64,000 nucleotides of DNA from Mycteria americana. Taxonomy: Eukaryota; Chordata; Aves; Ciconiiformes; Ciconiidae. Positions 12,761 through 24,865 of the stretch are shown piece after piece. Within the stretch, counting starts at the first letter, position 1. Each line of letters opens with the position of its first letter. The position numbers and the translations under genes were made by a program. The stretch lies in contig NC_134370.1 in the NCBI RefSeq assembly GCF_035582795.1, forward strand, positions 39,109,501 through 39,173,500, in the 5' to 3' direction. Under the pieces are notes generated by a model that was not told the origin of the DNA, did not search any database, and saw only the letters and a list, made by a program, of their open reading frames with translations.

Positions 12761-15201
12761 AGCTCTTCAGCTTTTTTAGCATCTTTTTTCCCTAAATCCT
12801 ACCCAATCAAAAGCCACAAATTAAACATTTAGTAAGGTAAGTTTTTCAGAGTCAGAGAGCTTACTCCTCCCGGCCTGAGATAAAGGAGTAAATTGATCAT
12901 AGGCTGCGTTCCTGGTAGAGGAACAAGCTGGAAAGCTCTGTAGCCTAATAACAAAACCAAGAAATGGCTGAAAGTAGGCACTAGCATACACTGAGGCTGA
13001 GAATAACATAGAGCCTTGTTCACAGTACAGATAATTAACAATTTCCCTGATGTACAGATTCTCTTCCCCCAATGGTTTCTAAAAAATCAAAATTGAGTGG
13101 GCTCCTTCCACTGAAGTGGCAGGAGATAAGCTCTAGCTCAAGCAGAGCTTAGCCAAGGCAAGCAGTAATTCTGGGAAGTTATCTGTATTATGTCTACTTG
13201 CACCTTCAGCAATAAAGGAGTTCATTTGCACTGAAGCACTATTCACTTACCAGGCATGTTACACACATCAAGCGTGTATATGTGATGTTATACACATCAA
13301 ATGTCAACTAAAGAAAAACTCAGGCAAATTGTGACTTCCAATATTTATTTTCTCCAAGTTCCTTGAAAATATTTAGTTTCTCTGTAAGGACAGACAGATC
13401 AGGTCTCTATACTAATAAAAAATGTGAACATGAGTTCATTATTCCAAAACACACTATTCTCCATCTAGTTTAACTAGCCTGTATCTATAATTAAGCATTG
13501 AGAAGAACTTTTAAGAGAGAGCAGCCCCAGCACCCAGTTACCTAGCAGGGAAGGAACATGAATTCTCATCAGCATCTGTTCCCTTTCCCAGACCATCTGC
13601 AATAATGCAAGAAGCCATTAAGTGAAGATGTGCTACAATATTAATCACTGCAGCATCTGGTTTTGTCGTGCAAACTACAGGCTCAGTCCTGCAAGGCAAT
13701 AAGAAATGGGTGAGCCTATTCACATGCATAGAGCAAAGCAGGTGTTTCCACACCAGAGCATTTTATAGGCTCCCAACAAGCAGTGTTTGTCTACCTGACT
13801 GTGCGACTCAATCAATCTTCATTTCCATTGAGGACATGAGAACACAAGAGAGCAAATGTAGAGCTACAATAAGTGGCATTGCCAGCGGACTAAAGTTATA
13901 TAAAATAATTCTCTAGAAATAGAGAGGAACTTGAGCAGGTCAGTGGGGAAGAAGAAAGGAAGAGTGCTCCGAGCATCTGACCACCTACTCTCACAGGTGG
14001 AACATGCAAGATAGAGTTGTTTAAATACAGGGAACATCATCTTGCTTTGGGTACCCAAAGGAGTGTGAAACCTTTAATTGACTTATGGGAAAAGGTACAT
14101 GGACTACAAGATCCCTTGTGGGGGAAATGAGATCCCTTCAGATTTCTTAATTCCCATGAAACCTGGTTTTTAGGTAAAAGCAGACAGCAGGGGAAGATCA
14201 CAGGAGGTCAGAGACATGTCTAACACATCACAGCTTTCAGGCCATACTGCTATTCACAACTGAAAGATGAGAGAAGGTCATTGCTGGCACCATTTTTTGC
14301 TCTCCAGCCTGGGATGCATTCACACAGCTGCATGCTTCTGAGAATTTGGTCTCATGCTCTTGGGTCAAAAGCCCCAACCAATTCAGCTGCAAGTCAAGGA
14401 GGGAGCAATTCCCTGCTATGCCTATATTAATACCAGTTAAAAATTGTTCTGCTCTAACATAAACTCCAGGCTATTTAATCACATTATTCCCTTCCCAGCC
14501 AGGACCTCAGCCATTCTGGCAGACTGAAAACAGATGGGCTGCATCACATTAAACAAAGCCTCCTCAACCTCCCAAGCATTTTGTTCTCTTCAGCTGGCCC
14601 CACCAGCAGCAATAATACATGATCCCATATGTGGTCTAGACACCAAAAAAAAAAAAAAAGAGCATATAGCTTCCACCAGCAAGTCTCAGCAGCAGCCAAC
14701 TGCAGGAGACAGCTGAAGCTGCAGAAGTTTGCCAAAGTAAAAAGCTATAAAAAACCCCAAGGTTAGGCTAACTTCTGTTTTAAAGCCTTAATTAATGAAC
14801 ATTATGCCCATCCCTAGTTTTCTCCCTTGCTTCCTCCCTGCAGATCCAACTTTCAGCACAGCCCAGAAGGCAGCTGGGCCATCAGGTGGTGGTGGTGGAC
14901 ACTGAACATCCTAAGAAAGTGACAGCCATGATGACACTAGACCCTAGAGGGGTGACACTCAACGACTGCATTGGCACTTTACTTCCAAATCAGGAACTAA
15001 TCAAAACTAAGTGATAATTACAACTTCTGCGCTTCCTCTATTGAGCCAGGAAGTCATTCCCCCTACTCCGTTCCCAAACGATGTGACTTCTTGGAGAGAT
15101 GTTGCTTTCGAGATGGCCAACATGCTCTTGGGGATGAGGGCAAGGTGAGCAGGTATTTTTAGTTATTCGGTGCAAAGGGGAGGAAGCAGGCATGAACTTG
15201 G

Positions 15202-15214
15202 CCACCAGAGGGCA
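15202..15214 (+). promoter_or_regulatory. CTCF-like site in MICU1 intron 2
   Basis: CCACCAGAGGGCA fits the CTCF core consensus CCASYAGRKGGC at all twelve positions, in plus orientation. Occupancy cannot be judged from sequence. Confidence 0.45.
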
Positions 15215-18200
15215 TCCGTATTTTTAAAAAAAGATTTAAAACTGCCGTTTCCAGTGACATTGAAGACCCTGGGTTCAAACAACACTTATCCTGCTGAGAC
15301 AGAGAATTCACAGTGTAGTCCCCGTAAAGCGGCAGCAAATCAAGACGATTCAGGAAGCAGTTTCTTTCATTTCCACCTGGCTTCTCTGCACAAATCCTAG
15401 CTCTGATTTGCTATGCAACATTTAAATAAGATATTATGAATATGCACTGATCAAACTCCAGGGCCCTGCAGGCTTAGGGAAATACCTGTGCTTTAAGCTC
15501 TGCAGGTCAGCTGAGGTTACTTCCCCCCAGGGCAGGTTAGATGTTTTCCTAATTGACTCCAGTTTTGACTTTGGCTCATTCCTTGGCAACAGATTCTTTC
15601 CTTCCCCTGATGCTCATGGGTAAAAATAATATGAAGCCAAAAGCCACCTGAAAGGACACAGTGCTCCTTCAAGACACCACTCAGATCAATGTGTCTTCAA
15701 GCCTTAGGAGAAAGCCCTCAGCATAGCAATCCCAAGGATAGTCTCTTCAGTCTGTCACCTCTCAAAGAATTAAAAAAAAATGGAGCAGAGCTCAAAAATA
15801 ACGTAACATGGATAATACCTACATTTTTTCATCTTTTCTCTCCGACATCAGGTTAAGTAGTACCTGACACATCTATAGCTATAAAACGCGTTTCTCCCCT
15901 CTTGACTATGATTTATGTGGTTTCCTTTGTTTTGCTAGAACAAAGATTTTAAAGTCTCAGTTTCAGCTGGCATAAGATACTTCCAGTAATTCTGCCATTA
16001 AAAATGTACTCTAAGCAAATTACTCTAAAGCCCCTAAGACACTGATGCAAAAAAGCAATGCATTCTTAAACAGAGTTAGCCAAGGGCTGATCTAGGCTTC
16101 AAAATTAATTTCAGAAGTGGCGATGGAAAAAAGCCAAACACAAAAAGCAGTGAAGGTCACCAAACCAAGGAAGCCGAAGGGTCTTTCCCACAGAGGATCA
16201 TCCAGTAAAGCAACTGGGCACTTGATACAGGATGGCCAAAGGAGAAAAGGGTGGAGGAAGAGAGGAAGAAATGGTAGAGATGGAATGAAATCTGCAGTAG
16301 GGGTAGCCAGCACCAAAACAGCTCAGCTTGCTGGTGAGGAGTGGAGCGTGAAAAAGAAGAGCTTGTAACAGAGTGAGAATATACTGTCAGGGCTGGGAGA
16401 TGGGTATCTTGTGCTTAATTGCTTCAACTTACACATAGGATGGGGCAAGAACCAGAAGAGAACAGAATAAGGCTAAGGGGATGCAGCAAAATAAGACCAA
16501 GTACAATGTTAGACACAAACACACCAGTAGCAAAGACCTTGTTAACCAACTTCCAGAGCAACACAGATGTCTTGCTCTTATTCCTACCACTAATATATTT
16601 TCAAAAGGATAAGAAATTAAGCATAACCAAATACTACCAGTCGATCAGGAACAGCACTGGTAGGACTCTGCTTACAGAGATCCTTCTGTGCTCCCCAAAG
16701 GTACACTTGCTCCCTTATTTCATTCAATATTAGGTTGATTGCATGACAAGCTTCAGCATGGAAACACCAATTTAAGTGCTTTCACATGCCCACCACCCAC
16801 AGATTCAGCCAGGAAGGTTTGTGACATAAAAAAAAGTATCTGTGGCCATTTAATAATACACTAAATCAGTATTTGGAACTACAAATAGAGAACACAAGTT
16901 TTACACGAGTAACAGTAACAGAATATTTTTTATAAACATTAAGCTTGCTGAAAACTGTGAGGTTCAGTACTTCTCATATATTAATACCTCATTTAGATTA
17001 GCCAATGACTGTACCAAGATTTATTTCAATTAATTAATTTAGTTCTTTATACCAATGCCCAAATACTCAATTGCTTCTGTTGCCAGCTGGAAATCCTGAG
17101 TTTAAGTTACTGCTTAACAAGGGTAAACTTCATTAGTCTTCTAAGCTCAGTCATTTGCATTGCTGAAGTATTCTTCACTGCAGCAGAAGAGAGCAGCATT
17201 AGCTACTCCTGTAATTATTTAGATGAGATATATTCCACCAAAAGCAGGCAGCAAGAGCTCCTGGAGGACAGTGAAGACAACAAGACCAACACTGACCTGC
17301 AAGGAACAGCTATGCAGAAAGCTACACACAGATGCAGATCAAACGTGAAGAACCCATCAACCCACCTCCAATCTTAGGAAGACACAAAATAAGTCTTTCC
17401 TATCTCGCATCACACAACCACTGGGGGTTTTTATACACATCTTTTCAATCCTTGACTTCTCTACCTTTGTGTGGGCTTCCTTAACCCAGCACTGGCTTCT
17501 GATGCTGCTCAAAGCACATCCTACAGAATCGACCTAAAATACACTGGTTTCAGGCTGCACATGACAGTCAGAAACCAGCTGAGAAGTCCTGTCTGTCTTC
17601 ATGCTAAGTAGTGGAAAGGGTAAATTCACATACAGGCACGACCATATTAGTCCCTTTTTGCAAGTTTCCTCATCACCAGAAGTACAAGAAATCTCTTTTG
17701 AAATAAAAAGGTTGGGGTTTTAAGTATTGATAAGAGATGCAGTGCTGCTTCCCACATGTCAGTTGAGAAGAGTTGGGGCGTTTACACAAGGCTCTCTGCA
17801 GATGACAAAAAGAAATACAAGTCAAATACCCTTTTCCTTTTATTATTGCTCTTCCCCTAACACTGCAACACTCTTACCTACCTAGCCCAATTTTACATCT
17901 TTAATGTCTTAACTATAAAGAAAAATAATTATAAGAAAACAAAAAGAGGGAGACATCCCTCTTCTTAAAAGAAAACTTCATTGACAGCCTGCAGGAGAGC
18001 ATCCCTTACTGCATTCCTTACCCAAAGGGCAATGGAGTGTCTCAGCTTCATTGACAGACCATCCAAGGTTAAGCAGGATATTAGCAGGCACACATTCCTC
18101 TTAAGAGTCATCTGCCATTAAAGGGACAGTAATTCTTTGCGATGCTAAGAGAGCCACACTTAGGACCTGCTGGACCCATTGGAGACTAACTGTGCAGCAC

Positions 18201-18537
18201 AGGAGTTTCATATCACAACAAAAGCACAGTTGCTTCACTAACTGAAGGAAAACAAGCATTATAGGTCATCCCTATGACAGACTAACTGCACCAACAGAAC
18301 TGGTTACACAAAGGAGCTCCCTAACCTGCTTCCCATTTAAATACTGCTGCAACATGTAATAAATCAAAATTGCTTACTAGTAAGTGTAAATACTCAGATG
18401 CACATGGACACTTCTCTCTGTGGTATATAAACTACATTTTCAGTGACACCTGGCTTATTCAATCCCTGTGCCCTGGCTACATTTATTATATATTTACCTT
18501 TTATAACTAATGTATTATACTTACTGCTACTTACTGT

Positions 18538-18582
18538 AATAACCCAGGATGTAACTACCTGAATAACCCAGGATGTAATTAC
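18538..18582. repeat. Two-copy tandem repeat, 24-bp period
   Basis: Two 21-bp copies (AATAACCCAGGATGTAACTAC and AATAACCCAGGATGTAATTAC, written here only to show one C/T difference) are separated by 3 bp. Small local duplication, no known function. Confidence 0.7.
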
Positions 18583-20526
18583 AAACATTTTTTATTCACC
18601 TATGCTTGTTCTTCAACTCAAGTAATCACTTGATTTATATATTGTGAAAGACAAAAGGAAATTTGCAGTTTCTCATCCCTCATTTAAACACAATTTTAAA
18701 ATGTCTATTTGAGAGTCTGTTTAAGACTCCTACAGGTGTCAGTATGAAGTATTTCCTACACCAAACATATCAGTTTTGTTCCTCCTCTTATTCAAGAGCT
18801 GTATGCAAGTAATTAAAGTAACACCATAAGCCTGGATGTACTTTTATTTTACAGTTACAGACATTGTGGATTCATTTCATAGCTCATATAGGAAAGGAAT
18901 ACTTAAATATGTACAATTCTATTTAGTGCTTTACAAATTTATAACAGACAAAGGAGACAGAGCAAGGAAAGAAAAAAAAAAAAAACAAACTAAAAACCAC
19001 AGCAAGCCAGTCTCTCCAGACTGATGAGGACTGGGGAGACCACAGACCACACTAGACCAAAGAGGCTGCTGTCTCCTTTAATATGATTTCTATCAGCACT
19101 CTCAGCAGAGCAAGGTCAAGCCTGGCCACAGTGCCCAGAGGCCTCCAAAAAACAGCAAAGTACTCCAGGAGCCAAAAATCAGTCCCTGAAATCACCCCAG
19201 ACCTAGCACTGCGCATACCCTTAGCAGCTCTTTACTGCAGGAAGAACCTTCCTCCTGATAAAAGGCAAAGCTAACAACTGACAATTTGGCTGTTGTTAAA
19301 AGCAGGGGTGAATCTGCTACAAGACAGGGGTATTAACTCTGTGTGTCTTTGGGACAGCTTTACATAGGACATGATGTCCTACCTACTTTACAATCACACT
19401 GAGGATGTTTTAAGAGAAAAAAACCCTGCTCACTCCCCTGCCTGAAACGGGGTGTTATCCTGGCCATCCCTGCAGAGGCATTCAGGTCCTGCGCATAAAG
19501 AGGCACTATGTAAGTGCAGATTATTAGCAAAATGCAGCATAAGATGACACTGTGCTGGATCATTGTGTTCTTCCTCTGCCTGAGCAACTCCTTTTAGCAG
19601 ACATAGATGTTTGACAGCTCTAGGAACAGCCAGAACAATTACCATCATCTTCCTCCTGTTACATTAAAACTAGAGCCTTCTAGCCACAATGCAGGTGAGA
19701 GGAGAGCCAGCAATAAATCACCTAAATATTGGAATGGAAACAGGATGGGTTTTCAGCAAAGACTTTATTTTCAGACTCTAATTGCAGCCATGAGCTTGAG
19801 TGACACTGCTGGTGCCACACTGCTTCCACATTATGAGGGAAGAAAAGGGAATCCTTGATTTATTTCAAATGTGTCATGTTCCCAGGGTTCAGTGAGGGTC
19901 ACCTCAGGCTAGCACAAATATCCCCTTTCTCCTTACAGTTACGGAAACAAGCTGTGAGCTTCATTGCTCAGAGTAGGTGTGCTCAGACTCTGGCCCTTAA
20001 AAACCTCATGAGTCTTGTGTGCAGCCACCTTACCACTGAAAGATGGACTGTACCCCTCTGCTCCTCTGCTATGTTTTTTATGTGAAGCAGTCAGCAGAAC
20101 ACAAAGAAAACCAGAGTAGCATCCCCCAGCCAAGCGTGCTGTCCCTAGCAGCCCTCCCAGAAGCTCAAAGCACGACTTTTTCACCCAGGATGGTAGAGTC
20201 AGCAGATTTCTCTTTGCACAACACCACAGACCCATGAAGCGTCACCACGCAGGGGGCAGCTGGGCAGCAAACCCCACCAAGACCAAACAGCCCATAAAGA
20301 AGACAGCTACAGAGGAAAACTCTTCAGCTCTGAGCTTTTTCACACCTCTCTGGCTACTCACAGCAGCAAAGCAGCTCCACAGGGAGTCAGCAACAGCCAT
20401 TCCTTCCATGTGGCAAAAGCAGGACAAGCAGTTACCCTTTGCAGATCTTAAACCCATCCGCTGGTACTTACCACAGGACTAAAGTAGCATGAGGTCTCAG
20501 GCAAAAAATAAAACAACAACAACAAA

Positions 20527-20540
20527 CCCCTCCCCCCCCC
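20527..20540 (-). promoter_or_regulatory. Intronic G-run just after the MICU1 exon 2 donor
   Basis: On the sense (minus) strand the intron reads GTATGTATTT, then nine G, A, four G at intron positions +11 to +24, then TTTGTTGTTGTTG. G-runs placed just downstream of a 5' splice site are classical intronic splicing enhancers bound by hnRNP H/F. That role is inferred here from position only. Confidence 0.4.
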
Positions 20541-20550
20541 AAATACATAC

Positions 20551-20711
20551 CTCTGCCAAAGGAATCTGGCACTTGCTGTTGCTGCAGTTGTCCCTATGAA
20601 AGCCACCACCACGAGCCTACGCCTGGTCCTGGGGTGATGTGCCATCCCATGGTAATGCCGTGAAACAGCAGACAGTCCTGCTGCAACGGGAAGAAATCGA
20701 AGGCGAAACAT
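20551..20711 (-). CDS. MICU1: MICU1 coding exon 2 (start codon, mitochondrial targeting peptide)
   Basis: First coding exon; the exon itself is 20551-20712. The acceptor ATTCGACAG is followed by a single G and then ATG, so the start codon sits at the very beginning of the exon, with A at -3 (good context). It encodes 53 full codons plus AG: MFRLRFLPVAAGLSAVSRHY at the start, a HPRTRRR basic cluster at about residues 26-32, then a hydrophobic Leu-Val-Val-Val-Ala-Phe-Ile-Gly stretch and Phe-Leu-Trp-Gln-Arg at the end. Human MICU1 has the same length and pattern (Met-Phe-Arg-Leu, Tyr-His-Gly, Arg-Arg-Arg-Leu, Val-Ala-Phe, Leu-Trp-Lys-Arg). This is the import presequence plus a hydrophobic segment delivering the protein to the intermembrane space. 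Donor AG|GTATGT, phase 2, matches exon 3. Confidence 0.95.
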
Positions 20712-21237
20712 CCTGTCGAATAAGAACAACACATTAGTGAAGCAACAAACAGTTTCCTGTTGTGGACTCTCACGCTGACCCTCAACCAGATATTTCCTTG
20801 CATTTTTTCTAAAATAGGAAAACTTATAGAAAATAACTGTCACAGATGTTTATTAGCTGTTCTGAAATAGGCATGTAACCTGTATAATAAATAGCAAATT
20901 ATGAGTATTACATATTGGCATACACCTGGCTGACACACCTTACTGTCACATCCCAACTACTTACTCAGCTGCTCTTACAGCATTTTCTAAATTCCTCTTC
21001 AGCCTTTCCCCAGCACACTTCATTAAGAGGAAATATTTGCACACTCCCGCTCAAGTGCCAAGGCATGGAAGATGCAGGTAGATCTTACAAGCAACTACAG
21101 CAAGTAAGAGCCATTTGGCCAGAGGGAAAGACACAGCTAGATTTTAAAAGGCACATTACACTAAATACAAGCAAACCAACCAAACAAAAACCCAACCCCG
21201 TCATTTTAAATTTCCTTAAGAAAACCCTACTGTTCTT

Positions 21238-21279
21238 AAATCACTTTTTTAGGTAGCCAAATCACTTTTTTAGGTAGCC
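21238..21279. repeat. Perfect 21-bp tandem duplication
   Basis: Two adjacent identical 21-bp copies (21238-21258 and 21259-21279), each containing TCACTTTTTTAGGTAGCC. No mismatches, so the duplication is recent relative to the surrounding intron. Confidence 0.85.
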
Positions 21280-24200
21280 TGGAGCAAAAACATTTATATT
21301 CAACTTCAATTTATATTCAAGTATAAGGCAAGTTTCAGAGTGTCAAAACTCGTAAAATACAATCCATACACTGTTACACAGACAATGGTACAGAGACAAC
21401 TGGGAAACCAGAGCTACAAATCTAAACATTATCACAATGGAGAAATCTGAACTGCAAAAATGTCACCTCATCACACACACCAGCTACAGGAGACAGAGCA
21501 ATTTTTGCTAGCTCACCAGATTGAAGGTGAAGGGTAAACATTCCCTTTGAAAAGAAAAGGTGCTGTACCTTTTCATGGAAAAAAGGTTTTATTTTTAATG
21601 GATACAAATTCAGTTTTCCAATCATGGGGTGAGCCTTAAAAACAAACAAAAAAAAGAAATTAGAAGCAGAATGGTAAGAGAGAACTCCCAAGGCCAGCAA
21701 AAACATTGGAAGTCGAGAACAGGGAGCAGTGGCCTGATTTTTTCCTTTTGTTCACCATTTTTGCTGTTCTATTCAAATATTCCCAGCCAGTGAATAACCA
21801 CAGAATAAAAAAGTCACTTCTAGTGCTTTGTGTTTGCTTTTACAACACAAGATGCCACCACGCTGTTTTGCTAAACCGTTAACTTCCAACAATGAGAATC
21901 TTGGGACCATTTTCCACAAACACATCTTACATGTGTGGTGCGTTATCACACTTCAGCTATAAAGAGTTAAATGTATTACTGCCCTTTTCCACCGATTAAA
22001 GCAACACGCCGCTCAGGATTTTGTAACACAAACTGGTGACGTGAACTTAGGGAGGGGAAGAGAGGAAGGAGGAGGGAAGACGCACGTAAAATATTCAGCA
22101 GATAATTTTGAGTGCCAGAGTTCAGTATCTTTTAAGGCAAGAGGTGGTGGAGATGCATCTGAAGACTTCACAGTACAATCAAGAAATACGTGGCAAGGAG
22201 AAGAAAAGCATAGATAATGAAAAGCCATTAGCAAATCCCTTATCGGTGATTTTTCGTATCAGATCCAAGGCTTTTGCATGGTCCTGGGGCAAGCGAGATG
22301 GGATGGAACACCAGCAAGCGACGGCAGGCTGGGACAGAGGTGGCAATACTGCTCTTGATGGGTAGGGCAAAGCCACGGGGTGTCTATCCCTCACCACCCC
22401 AGTTTATGGGAAAAACCCACAAATTCTGCTCCTCACAGCTAGTGCAGCTGAATAGCATCCATCTTATATCCATCGGTGCACGTATTAAAAACCAAGTCTG
22501 CAGTCAGCATTACCATTTTGTTTATTCCTTTAAAAATAAATAGGCTTAAAGTTTTAATGGAATACAGCCAGCCAACAGTGCCTATTCTCCAATCTTCTCC
22601 ATCTCTGAACAATAGAAGATTTTGTTATGAAAAACAGCTCTTATTTCAAATTTAAAATTATTTCCATCCTACACAAACATCATGTTCCCATTTCATCTCC
22701 AGGGATGAATTTCTGTTACATATGCAGAGAAAAATCTGCAAGTGTTATTTTCACCAAGAAGCTAATGTTGCCCTTACTTGGGTTCCCCGTCCTAATTACA
22801 GCTTTATATGCATAAGATGTGATGGGTAAGGGAAGTGTTGCCAGTATCATTTAATCAGTCAAAATGAAAATCAAGCCCCACAGTGCTTACTTCTGAGCTT
22901 GAAGAGATTTTTACAACATTTCAGATTGTTGGCTTTAGTACTGCATAAATGTTTTCGCTGTCTGAGCCCTAAGAAACACTAAATTATCTGCTTTGTCCAA
23001 GTAATCTCCATTCTTGATGGTTCTGGGACGTTCACCCAGACAGTCCTCACTTAGTAGCAATTGCCCAAGAGAGTTGAAAGCTGGCAGTTCCCATAATAAG
23101 CCTAAAATAAAGAGTATCCTTACCTCAGAACAAAAAAAAACACTTTGGAAGCTAGATTTTGTATGCTTTCCATCTGCAATTTTACAATCTCTCATAATTT
23201 ATTAATTTTTTTTTTAATCAAAAGCACCATATGCAGAGATGCACCATACCATGCTATTTGGTATGTTTTGTTAAAAGCTCCAGGCACTTAAGTCAAGATC
23301 GCTCAAGAAAGCTGGTGCTCAGTTTTTAAAAGATTAAAAATAAGCATCTTGCCCTGACTGTAGCAATGAAAAGCTTAACACCACAATCTGCGGTAGAATA
23401 AGGAATAAAACTGAGATAAAGTATAAAACTCCCAAGAACTGATGTGATTACAGGTTACAATAAGAAACAACCTCAATTCTTGCATGATTTAACACTATAT
23501 ATATATATTTTTTTTACAAGATACAACAAAGTAGCTCAGAGAAAAAAAAACTCAACTCCAAAATACTGAAAATAAGGATCAAACGCAAAAAGTTATGATG
23601 TTCTAGCAAGACTGCTACAAGGAATCTGTAGATAGTACTTTTGTTTCTAAGAGATAAGCCAGTCTTAAGTTCTTGCTCGGAACAGCTCTACAGTTACTTT
23701 CAGAGGTTGTATTAATATCCTTGGACAAGAGAAATACTTTTTTTTTTTCCCAGAAAAGAATGACATATCTGCTTTTATTTGTGCCACAAGACACAGGTAT
23801 TATTTTTTTTAAGCAGAAGAGTCAACTGACAGACTTGAAGATTTAAAACCAAAGTTTTGTTTACTGTCTGCTACACCAAAACCCATTCCTTGAGGCCCAA
23901 ACATTCAAAAAACCCAACATAACCCAACAGAAGCATCCACCTCACCCCAATCCCCTCACCAAAAGAGATCTGACAACCCATCCTGGTACCTGGTTCTCTC
24001 TGTCCATCTCGGCACCACGTTTTTGTGCTCCAGCTCTGTGGTTTGAGCTGTGTTTCTGCCTCAGCTGCTGCAACCGCTCTCACTGCCATCAGGTAAGCAC
24101 TCAGGGCCCTGCTCTACAGGTACATGCCACCAGCAAGTGGGAACAGCATAAAGCCTCATATGTTTGTAATTTAACATTAAAAGTGTTACCGTCTTTGACA

Positions 24201-24793
24201 TCCAGGAAACCCACAAATCCATTAGGAAAGTACCACTTCCAATCCAAGACACAATGGGCATCAAACTGAGGACATCCAGATTGTTTTAAAAGAAGAAATT
24301 GAAAATTATTTCAAGTTACATACATTCTGGCTTGATGTGGATGTTTTATTTCCCCAAACAATGATCCTCTGTCCACTAACCTGTTTTGCAAGGAAATTCA
24401 GACAGGCTCTCTGCTTCTCCCACCACCACATCCAGAGCATTGACAGACCAGCCCTGGATTTTTCAGTGAACTGGCAGATCCCATCTCTCTTGCATCCTTT
24501 TTCAGATACCGAAAGAAAAAGAACAAAAAGACTTGCTCCTTTTTTTCCAGCACCCTAATTAGATGATGGTTTCAAGACTGAAAGCACTAAGTAGCCCAGC
24601 CCAGGCAAAAGGGACTTCTTCACACTTGGGTACCCCCAGCACTGAACTTTTTGTAGTCCTGTTTGGCAATCCAGAACAGCCTCAGTTTTTAGGATGAAAC
24701 ACGCTTAAAGCAGCTTTTTGATGTCAAAGCTGGCCTCAGTGGCACAAGCACATGAGAGGGAAAACAGTAACTGAATAAGCTGATAGGTGTTTT

Positions 24794-24865
24794 ATTTTTA
24801 ATCAGAGAAGGGTTCACAGGCACTTTAAATAAAAAGTACTTGTGAAGCCTTCTCTGATTAAAAAT
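24794..24865. repeat. 72-nt near-perfect hairpin in MICU1 intron 1
   Basis: The outer arms (24794-24811 and 24848-24865) are perfectly complementary over 18 bp, including TTTTTAATCAGAGAAGG and its reverse complement. Pairing continues inward (24813-24826 with 24833-24846) with one G-G mismatch, one C-A mismatch and one G-T wobble, leaving a six-base loop AAATAA. The whole fold has about 33 pairs with no bulges. The geometry fits a microRNA precursor-like stem or a tiny palindromic MITE. No target-site duplication was obvious, and neither possibility is proven. If transcribed with MICU1 it would be read from the minus strand. Confidence 0.8.

Larger units (their letters stand above)
5495..20550 (-). 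other. MICU1 intron 2 (15,056 bp)
   Basis: Intron between coding exons 2 and 3, with GTATGT donor and TTATACAG acceptor on the minus strand. It holds two old plus-oriented CR1 fragments (about 9790-10245 and 11990-12760), a CTCF-like site at 15202-15214, a small tandem duplication at 18538-18582 and several A- or T-runs (for example 14645-14660 and 18970-18985). None of its open reading frames resembles a known protein. The 180-codon frame at 9708-10250 is accounted for by a CR1 fragment. AT-rich stretches near 16.9-17.2 kb look non-repetitive and could be conserved non-coding DNA, which the sequence alone cannot show. Confidence 0.85.
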
